From a bacterium (GTDB lineage: Bacteria > SZUA-182 > SZUA-191), in assembly GCA_003230535.1 (NCBI GenBank), contig QIEW01000360.1, forward strand, positions 1 to 19,200: 19,200 nt of DNA, in the 5' to 3' direction. The translations under genes were made by a program, and so were the position numbers. This document shows, one piece after another, positions 14,506 through 19,200 of the stretch. The notes under the pieces are model-generated. The model made no database searches and was not told where the DNA came from. It worked only from the letters and a program-made list of their open reading frames with translations. Numbering within the stretch: position 1 is the first letter of the stretch; each line of letters starts with the position of its first letter.

Positions 14506-14979
14506 TCAGGCGTGCTTGATAGTAGCTACCGCATAGGCGGCCACAGCTTTTTGGGCGCCGATTTGTCCCAGGCCCTCATTAGTCTTGGCCTTCAGGCTGA
14601 CCGCCGAGACCCCCAGTTCCAGAGCATCGGCAATTCTCTCCCGCATCTTAGGAATAAAGGGCCATAGCTGGGGTTGTTCAGCTATTATTACCGTATCCAC
14701 CTGGCAGATGCAGTAACCATGCTCTTGCAATACTCCAACGACTTTTTTAAGTAAGATCAGGCTGGAAATGTTCTTGTATTGGGGATTATTATCCGGAAAA
14801 TGCCGGCCGATATCTCCTAAAGCCGCCGCTCCAAGTATAGCGTCCGAAATAGCATGGAGTACTACGTCCGCATCCGAATGTCCCACTAACCCCAAATGAT
14901 GCGGAATTTGCACGCCGCCCAACATAAGATGGCGGCCCTCCGCCAGCCTATGGATATCATATCCAATGCCAACACGCAT
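14506..14979 (-). CDS. ispF: 2-C-methyl-D-erythritol 2,4-cyclodiphosphate synthase
   Basis: IspF catalyses the fifth step of the MEP isoprenoid pathway, cyclising CDP-ME 2-phosphate with release of CMP. The 157-residue length is normal. Metal ligands D8 and H10 (GYDIHRL) and H42 are present, with the signature GHSDADVVLHAISDAILGAA (33-52), and the C-terminal KAKTNEGLGQIG that binds the cytidine nucleotide (usually TTTEKLGFTG, here a recognised kind of variant). The ATG follows a strong GGGGTGAT site, and an extended -10 promoter candidate lies about 95 bases upstream. It is not beside ispD, often its neighbour, but shares an operon with comEC. Confidence 0.97.
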   Translation of the reverse strand: MRVGIGYDIHRLAEGRHLMLGGVQIPHHLGLVGHSDADVVLHAISDAILGAAALGDIGRHFPDNNPQYKNISSLILLKKVVGVLQEHGYCICQVDTVIIAEQPQLWPFIPKMRERIADALELGVSAVSLKAKTNEGLGQIGAQKAVAAYAVATIKHA

Positions 14980-15070
14980 ATGATCACCCCCCGTCCGGAG
15001 CCCAGGGAACGGCCGATTGACGGTTTTTTAACCTCAGTTATGATCCTTGGGTTGATAATTTTCTTCATGT

Positions 15071-15079
15071 AGTATAGCA
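15071..15079 (-). promoter_or_regulatory. Candidate extended -10 promoter for ispF-comEC
   Basis: On the - strand, TGCTATACT fits the extended -10 pattern (TGnTATAAT with one mismatch). No convincing -35 is seen at the usual distance. Transcription would start near 15064, leaving a leader of about 85 bases before the ispF ATG. Confidence 0.4.
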
Positions 15080-15147
15080 TATAAATCAGTTATTGCCGGC
15101 AGTTAAAATCATTCGCCACGATCTAGGTTCTCTAACGCCTGTGTTAT

Positions 15148-15225
15148 ATGGGTATAGGTGTGGTTTTAGCGCTGCTGTTTTTGGGAAGTTTAATGGTTAA
15201 TTTGTTCAGACGGAAGAAATTATAA
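15148..15225 (+). CDS. Possible 25-residue membrane microprotein
   Basis: An ATG-initiated ORF encoding 25 residues: one hydrophobic segment (MGIGVVLALLFLGSLMVNLF) followed by RRKKL. This is the layout of single-pass bacterial microproteins with a positive-inside tail. No good Shine-Dalgarno precedes it, and an ORF this short can occur by chance. It lies in the gap between ispF and pilM and is the only coding candidate there. Confidence 0.25.
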   Translation: MGIGVVLALLFLGSLMVNLFRRKKL

Positions 15226-15260
15226 AGCTGGGTAATTGCTAAGTTCCCAGAGGGTATTAG

Positions 15261-15301
15261 GCGACTAATAAGCGCTAGCGGTTATTAATGGCGTAAGTCG
15301 C
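15261..15301. promoter_or_regulatory. Nested palindrome upstream of pilM
   Basis: GCGACT (15261-15266) and AGTCGC (15296-15301) enclose AATAAGCGCTAGCGGTTATT (15267-15286), itself a palindrome apart from one G/G mismatch pair. It ends 26 bases before the pilM ATG. It could be a regulator-binding site or a leader hairpin; it has no T-tract that would make it a terminator. The rest of the ~350-base gap shows no other clear feature apart from the microprotein candidate and the ispF promoter. Confidence 0.4.
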
Positions 15302-15327
15302 TTTGTTTAGTTAATGTGAGGAGGAAA

Positions 15328-16380
15328 ATGGCTTCGCATGGGCCGGATTTAGTGGGATTGGATATTGGCGCCGACACGATTAAGTTGGTAGAGTTGGGGT
15401 TTGGCTATCATGGGTTTTACCTCAAGATGTTAGAGGCGGCGTCACTATCGGCTGGGGCTATCCTGGACGGAGACAGGCTTAATACAGAATTGATCGCCGA
15501 CAGCATCAGAAAGCTGTTCCAGGAACATAATATAAAAAATAAAAAAGTTGCCGTGGGTGTATCCGGCTCTTCGGTAGCTGTAAAATTAATTCAGCTTCCT
15601 AAAGTGCCCAAAGATGAGCTTGATGAGATAATTCCCTGGGAAGCGGAGCAGTATCTACCGTTTGATCCCGGAAAATCATTCATTGATTATCAAATACTGC
15701 CGACCTCCCCGGAAGAGAAGACCATGAATTTGTTATTGGCGGCATGCAGTAGGGAGAAGGTGAATGAGCTGCTCCAGATTGTCCAAAAGGCTGGTCTTTA
15801 TCCGGCAGTGGTAGATTTAGCATTACTGGCTTTAGAAAACCAGTATGAGATAAACTACCACCTCGAAAATCATAAGCCGATGGCATTAATAGATATAGGA
15901 GCCGGGCAGACCAGTATCAATTTCCTTATCAATGGTTCCACTGCCCTAGCGGGCGCTCTCCCTCTGGGAGGTAATACTTATACCAGCGCTATCAGTGAGC
16001 GTCTGGGATTGTCACTGGAGAGAGCCGAAATGGCCAAGCGGGGCCGGTCCATAGGAAAAGCCAACCCCAAGGCCCTCCGTCAGATTCTTATTAACGTCTC
16101 CCTGGAACTGATCCATAAAATAAAACAATACATAAAATCTTTTAGCGCAACCCATCAAACTGAAGTTAGCCGTATCCTTTTATCAGGCGGTGGAGGATTA
16201 TTACGGGGGTTTGATCACTTATTAAGCGAAGGATTAGGTTTACCGGTCGAACGGACCAACCCTTTCAAAGAGATTGCGGTGGATAATAAGAAATTTACGC
16301 TGGAGCAGATCTCTTACATGACGCCCCTCGCAGCGGTAGGAGTGGGGTTGGCCACTCGCCGCCTCGGTGATAAATCATGA
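15328..16380 (+). CDS. pilM: Type IV pilus assembly protein PilM
   Basis: A 350-residue actin-like ATPase of the type IV pilus/type II secretion platform, which binds the cytoplasmic tail of PilN. The nucleotide fold is clear: phosphate-1 loop GLDIGADTIKLVEL near the N-terminus, phosphate-2 LIDIGAGQTSINF (about 188-200), and the adenosine motif LSGGGGLLRGF (about 288-298). VKLIQLPKVPKDEL and IIPWEAEQYLPF are characteristic PilM segments. The ATG at 15328 was chosen because GAGGAGG lies 5 bases upstream; an in-frame GTG at 15316 would fall on that site. An ATGA overlap at its stop, where pilN normally begins, leads into only six codons. No other pilus gene follows in the window; a hairpin-T5 terminator follows instead. 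Confidence 0.93.
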   Translation: MASHGPDLVGLDIGADTIKLVELGFGYHGFYLKMLEAASLSAGAILDGDRLNTELIADSIRKLFQEHNIKNKKVAVGVSGSSVAVKLIQLPKVPKDELDEIIPWEAEQYLPFDPGKSFIDYQILPTSPEEKTMNLLLAACSREKVNELLQIVQKAGLYPAVVDLALLALENQYEINYHLENHKPMALIDIGAGQTSINFLINGSTALAGALPLGGNTYTSAISERLGLSLERAEMAKRGRSIGKANPKALRQILINVSLELIHKIKQYIKSFSATHQTEVSRILLSGGGGLLRGFDHLLSEGLGLPVERTNPFKEIAVDNKKFTLEQISYMTPLAAVGVGLATRRLGDKS

Positions 16381-16397
16381 TAATACTGTTAACTTAG
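16377..16397 (+). other. Six-codon ATGA-coupled remnant after pilM (possible pilN start)
   Basis: An ATG overlapping the pilM stop as ATGA begins the reading MIILLT and stops at a TAG that belongs to the conserved left edge of the hairpin cassette. PilN usually starts in this position and often begins with a short Met-Ile/Leu-rich sequence, so this may be the stub of a lost pilN. Six codons are too few for proof. Confidence 0.25.
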
Positions 16398-16500
16398 CGC
16401 ACCGCTGGTGCGGACTTTTTAGGTGGTGGCAGGTTCAGTAAACCTGCCACCCATTCAGCCTGTCGGGTCTGAGGACCCGACGACCCGACAGCACATAAAA
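16391..16500 (+). repeat. Palindromic hairpin cassette (family 2), copy A
   Basis: Three consecutive hairpins between pilM and the Rho_N-like gene. They are CGCACC/GGTGCG (16398-16412); a perfect 11-bp stem GGTGGCAGGTT/AACCTGCCACC (16425-16451); and CTGTCGGGTC/GACCCGACAG (16460-16491), whose loop contains an extra GACCCGAC, so an 8-bp unit is tandemly doubled. The cassette opens AACTTAGCGCACC and closes CAGCACATAAA, exactly as in copy B at 17969-18125. Confidence 0.85.
16398..16420 (+). terminator. Intrinsic terminator of pilM
   Basis: The 6-bp GC-rich stem CGCACC/GGTGCG with a 3-base loop is followed by GAC and five T (16416-16420), 17 bases after the pilM stop. This is a good rho-independent terminator and is also the first module of the hairpin cassette. 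Confidence 0.6.
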
Positions 16501-16567
16501 GCTTATCTACTTGTTTTATTAGCCGAAAAAATGGAAATTCCTATACGTTTAAATTAGAGGAGGAGAA

Positions 16568-16915
16568 ATGGATTCAAAAAAATTAGCCGAATTTCGTCAA
16601 TTGCAAAAATTGCCGGTAACCAAGCTGAAAGAAAAAGCTCTTGAGAAGTATCATGATGAGTTAACAGGTGTGCATGGAATGAGCAAAACGCAGCTTCTGG
16701 AGGCTATTTGCCCATTACTGGGTATCTCTTACGAAGAGGTCGTTAAAGGCGCCCATAAGCCGGCGATAGACAAAAAGGAACTGAAAACAAAAATAAAGGC
16801 GCTTAAAACCCAAAAAGCCCAGGTCTTAACCGACCAAAATCGGGATAGCAAGCAACTGAAAGTATTGCGGAGAAGAATAAAAATTATCAAGCGCACCCTA
16901 CGCCGCGCCGGTTGA
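16568..16915 (+). CDS. Rho_N-like small basic protein
   Basis: A 115-residue protein. Residues about 14-53 (LPVTKLKEKALEK and VHGMSKTQLLEAICPLLGI) resemble the Rho termination factor N-terminal helix-extended-helix domain, which binds nucleic acid. The remainder (about 64-115) is a lysine- and arginine-rich helical region that could form a coiled coil and ends RRRIKIIKRTLRRAG. It lacks the RNA-binding core and ATPase of Rho, so it is a separate small protein that probably binds nucleic acid; its target is unknown. The start follows a strong GAGGAGGAG site at 6 bases. It has its own gap upstream after the pilM terminator. Its last 18 bases overlap the 3' end of the convergent radical SAM gene. 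Confidence 0.75.
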   Translation: MDSKKLAEFRQLQKLPVTKLKEKALEKYHDELTGVHGMSKTQLLEAICPLLGISYEEVVKGAHKPAIDKKELKTKIKALKTQKAQVLTDQNRDSKQLKVLRRRIKIIKRTLRRAG

Positions 16916-17884
16916 TCTCTTTTTTTCCTCTTCAGTCGGCGGTTCCATGTGGAACACCCGTAATTTATGAGCCAGACATCCGCCGGAGCACTGTTGTCGT
17001 CCTAGATATTTGCAGTTGGCGCAACGCTCCATGGTCCCAAAAATTCTTAGCGGCTGAAATTTTTCGGTGTAAAACTTTGATATTTCAAGGCAGCTTGTAA
17101 AGTCTCTTAAATTCTTGCGGAAACATTTGGAAAGCGGAAAACAATGCCAGACATCCAGGTTTGGGCCGAAATCTATGGCGGGAGAACAATAAAAATTGAA
17201 CATTACTCCCGAGTAATATAGTTGGCCTATCTCTGCCTCTGAGAACATGCATAAAATGAACCCGCAGTCGAAGTATGGCCGGATATCATACTTGTCACAT
17301 TCCTTGGCAAAAGCCACAATCTGTGGGCCGATAGTAAAATATTTCTCCAGTGGTACATAAGCATTTCCCGCCCCCCATATCGGTTGAGCTATCCCTAACC
17401 GAACAGCCCGGTAAAGCTTATATTTCTTGATAAGCTCCGGTATAAAATCCAACTCCAGCTGAGACTGATAAATATTATAGGCTAAGGTGGCTTTAGGCCC
17501 GAGCATCTCCAATGTCTTGAGGATGCGCCTCCACTCCTGGCGTGAATTTTGATGAGGGTGATTTACATTTAGTATTACGTTTAGGCCGGGAGATTCCGTT
17601 TTAACTAAGGCATTCAGCGATTCCGGACGTATCAAAGCATTCGAAAAAACCTTTACCCGAAAACCTTCGCCTAAAATATAGTTTAATATCGAACCAAACT
17701 CCGGATGTAGAGTAGGTTCGCCTCCTAAGAGTGAAATATCCCTGGTTCCCGATGATTTCAGGAATTCTAATACCTGCCTCAAGTTCTCCCGGGAGAGGAA
17801 GCCGGTTTTCTCTCCCTTTTCCTTTAAGGCAAAGCAATATGGGCAGGAGCGGTTACAACTATTGGTAAGAAGTAAATTAGCCAT
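16898..17884 (-). CDS. Radical SAM protein with SPASM-like C-terminus
   Basis: A 328-residue radical SAM enzyme. The [4Fe-4S] cluster motif CxxxCxxC is at C10-C14-C17, and GGEP (54-57) contacts the SAM amine. The C-terminal part is Cys-rich: C233, C248 and C254, then CANC (288-291) and CSGGC (299-303), a CX2CX7CX3C pattern close to SPASM auxiliary-cluster domains though with longer spacing than the usual X5. Such enzymes modify peptides or act as anaerobic sulfatase or mycofactocin-type maturases. No substrate peptide, transporter or partner enzyme was recognised nearby; the only adjacent small ORF is the convergent Rho_N-like protein. The Shine-Dalgarno is weak (TGGATAA). Substrate unknown. 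Confidence 0.85.
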   Translation of the reverse strand: MANLLLTNSCNRSCPYCFALKEKGEKTGFLSRENLRQVLEFLKSSGTRDISLLGGEPTLHPEFGSILNYILGEGFRVKVFSNALIRPESLNALVKTESPGLNVILNVNHPHQNSRQEWRRILKTLEMLGPKATLAYNIYQSQLELDFIPELIKKYKLYRAVRLGIAQPIWGAGNAYVPLEKYFTIGPQIVAFAKECDKYDIRPYFDCGFILCMFSEAEIGQLYYSGVMFNFYCSPAIDFGPNLDVWHCFPLSKCFRKNLRDFTSCLEISKFYTEKFQPLRIFGTMERCANCKYLGRQQCSGGCLAHKLRVFHMEPPTEEEKKRSTGAA

Positions 17885-17968
17885 ATTTATTATCCAGTTG
17901 TTGGGGGCGTACAGCTACCCCATTTTGATTTCTAATACCTGCTTATTGTAAAAAGTCGGTGTTTTAAC

Positions 17969-18125
17969 AACTTAGCGCACCTTACGGTGCGGACTTTCAG
18001 ACATACAAACTGTCGTTTTGTGCAGTCAGGTCCTCAGACCTGACTGCGGTTTTTTAGGTGGTGGCAGGTTCTCAACCCTGCCACTCATTCAGCCTGTCGG
18101 GTTTGAGAACCCGACAGCACATAAA
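17969..18125 (+). repeat. Palindromic hairpin cassette (family 2), copy B
   Basis: Four hairpins in the gap between ribF and the radical SAM gene: CGCACC/GGTGCG (17976-17991); a perfect 11-bp stem GCAGTCAGGTC/GACCTGACTGC (18022-18047); GTGGCAGG/CCTGCCAC (18061-18084); and CTGTCGGGTT/AACCCGACAG (18094-18117). Order and flanks match copy A, with one additional module (about 18000-18050) inserted at the T-run. Read on either strand, the apices share a GGTYCTCARACC-like core while the basal stems differ. Confidence 0.85.
18022..18055 (+). terminator. Terminator-shaped hairpin without an obvious cognate gene
   Basis: A perfect 11-bp stem with a CTCA tetraloop followed by GGTTTTTT is a textbook intrinsic terminator for + strand transcripts. 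The nearest + strand gene ends 1.1 kb upstream, with an antisense gene between. It is probably a property of the repeat, though it could stop antisense transcription before it enters ribF. Confidence 0.5.
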
Positions 18126-18184
18126 CAAATTAACCATTGAACTTCCCCAAAACAGCAGCGGCAAAATTACACCAACACCCATAA

Positions 18185-18350
18185 CCCCGGATTATTCATA
18201 AATCTGCGGCAAATATTGATGATATTATTTTAATACAGCTACTTATAGAATAACGGTCAAAAAATAAAATGGCTCATACAAATTGTCGAAAACTCCTGCT
18301 ATGGAAGCAACCAGCGGGAGCGTGTTTATGATCCCTAATTGTTCGGGTAA
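18185..18350 (+). repeat. Dispersed ~160-bp structured repeat (family 1), copy 3
   Basis: Third copy of the element, 60 bases from the ribF stop and 60 bases after cassette B. It starts CCCCGGATTATTC and ends near TTCGGGTA. Its stems carry compensatory changes relative to the other copies: AATAT/ATATT (18212-18216 with 18222-18226) instead of AACAT/ATGTT, and TGCT/AGCA (18297-18300 with 18306-18309) instead of CGCT/AGCG. With cassette B it fills most of the 525-base gap between 17885 and 18409; the rest shows no clear feature. Confidence 0.78.
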
Positions 18351-18409
18351 CAAGTTGAATTTATTCCTGATTAACTATATATTTTGACATCGCTCGGATT
18401 AACTGAAGG

Positions 18410-19200
18410 TTAGGATTGGGCCAGGATTTGTCTGGCGGTCTGGATATCGCGGCTTATTTGCTTACTCAAAGCCGCCGGCGATGGGAAGGTTTGTTCATCT
18501 CGGAGGCGAGCGACAAATTCCAGCCGAAGCCTCTGTCCGTGAAGGTTGTGCGAGAAATCCAATAGATGCGCCTCGATAGCGAGTTCATTTTTACCATAGG
18601 TAGGCTGATAACCAATATTAGTTACGCTTGGGCAGCGCAGATGATCTTCAGGCCGATCAAGATTTAGGTGCGCCCAAGTAGCATACACACCGCGACCCGG
18701 GATAATTTTAGTTACTTGTGATAAGTTAGCCGTAGAGTAACCCAGACCTCGACCATGACCGGGCGCCACTACTCCTGCTAAAGAGTAATTGCGGCCTAAA
18801 AAGCGTCCGGCTTCCTCTACTTTTCCTTGCTGGAGGTCCCGGCGGATAATGCTGCTGCTTATCCTTATCCCTTCCGCTTCTATCGCTTCAGAGATCAACA
18901 CTTCGTAACCCAGCAGTTCTCCAAAGGCTCTGAGGACTTCCGGATTACCGGCCCGGTTTTTGCCAAAAGCATAATCTCTGCCAACAACAATCACTTCCGG
19001 TTGTAAATAGCGGTAAATCATCCGCCTTAAAAAATCTTCCGGCGGCATCCGGGCCAGCTCCCGAGTAAAGGGATGTTGGAGAAAAATATCTATGCCCAAC
19101 TGCTCCAAGAGACCGGCTTTCTCCTCCAAAGTGGTAATTAGAGGGGGAGCGGCTTGGGGGGCTAAGATTTCCAAAGGATGATTTTTAAAGGAAAAAACTA
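18410..19200 (-). CDS. ribF: Bifunctional riboflavin kinase / FAD synthetase (partial, 5' end outside window)
   Basis: RibF converts riboflavin to FMN and then FAD. The frame is open to the right edge, and the upstream residues FSFKNHPLEILAP match the family's TFxxHPxxVLxP motif. About 35-50 N-terminal residues, including the GxFDGVHxGH nucleotide site, lie outside the window. Visible FAD synthetase parts include LITTLEEKAGLLEQLGID, VVGRDYAFGKNRAG and ISSSIIRRDLQQG. The riboflavin kinase domain has GRGLGYSTANL, PGRGVYATWA, VTNIGYQPTYG and the catalytic-region EAHLLDFSHNLHGQRLRLEFVARLRDEQTFPS. Apart from truncation by the window, nothing appears broken. It ends 60 bases from repeat copy 3. Any FMN riboswitch would lie outside the window. 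Confidence 0.93.
   Translation of the reverse strand, partial: VFSFKNHPLEILAPQAAPPLITTLEEKAGLLEQLGIDIFLQHPFTRELARMPPEDFLRRMIYRYLQPEVIVVGRDYAFGKNRAGNPEVLRAFGELLGYEVLISEAIEAEGIRISSSIIRRDLQQGKVEEAGRFLGRNYSLAGVVAPGHGRGLGYSTANLSQVTKIIPGRGVYATWAHLNLDRPEDHLRCPSVTNIGYQPTYGKNELAIEAHLLDFSHNLHGQRLRLEFVARLRDEQTFPSPAALSKQISRDIQTARQILAQS

Noticed and set aside
14886-15080. 64-codon frame overlapping the 5' end of ispF on the same strand
   Set aside because: It overlaps ispF out of frame, has no recognisable feature, and ispF itself is unambiguous with a strong ribosome site.
15316-15327. GTG start for pilM four codons upstream
   Set aside because: The GTG is part of the Shine-Dalgarno region of the ATG at 15328.
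16391-18125. The two hairpin cassettes as transposon ends or integron attC sites around the Rho_N and radical SAM genes
   Set aside because: They are in direct rather than inverted orientation, there is no recombinase gene, and attC core sites (GTTRRRY) are not present; a composite unit cannot be excluded but has no positive evidence.

Overview
This is a bacterial chromosomal segment of moderate GC (roughly mid-to-high 40s percent by eye) with densely packed housekeeping genes and several repeat-rich intergenic gaps. No tRNA, rRNA, CRISPR array, transposase or phage gene was recognised. IspF (MEP isoprenoid pathway), a fused chorismate mutase-prephenate dehydratase, PilM, ComEC, and candidate secreted and lipoprotein products suggest a diderm, probably uncultivated bacterium. 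I cannot assign a phylum from the sequence alone.

Layout. Bases 1-6884 (+ strand) hold the 3' end of a GT2 polyprenyl-phosphate-type glycosyltransferase, a SAM methyltransferase, a GT39/ArnT-like membrane glycosyltransferase, uvrB, and a second GT39-like enzyme. The GT2 plus GT39 set suggests lipid-linked sugar donors used on the outer face of the membrane. A stand-alone cyclic-nucleotide-binding protein follows (7042-7512). On the - strand are a secreted HEAT-repeat protein, pheA, a small Cys-rich DUF6485 protein, a MORN/caspase-like lipoprotein whose catalytic Cys is Phe, then comEC and ispF (an ispF-comEC operon). After a 350-bp gap come pilM (+), a Rho_N-like small protein (+), a convergent overlapping radical SAM enzyme (-), and ribF (-), which runs off the right edge.

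The most unusual content is repeat DNA. Family 1 is a ~160-bp element in three diverged copies (2979-3136, 11749-11914, 18185-18350), all in the same orientation, with imperfect terminal inverted repeats and two compensatory base-pair changes that support a conserved fold. Two copies touch the stop codon of a neighbouring gene. Family 2 is a cassette of consecutive perfect hairpins (16391-16500 and 17969-18125) that share an apical core but have different basal stems; the second copy has one extra hairpin module. In addition, a 49-bp translation-initiation region is duplicated in front of two adjacent genes (342-390 and 1197-1245), bracketing the methyltransferase like an insertion.

Two enzymes look catalytically disabled: the caspase-like protein (Cys to Phe) and the C-terminal metallo-beta-lactamase-like domain of ComEC (metal ligands replaced). 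The caspase-like gene also carries an 11-G coding homopolymer and a good promoter overlapped by a perfect dyad.
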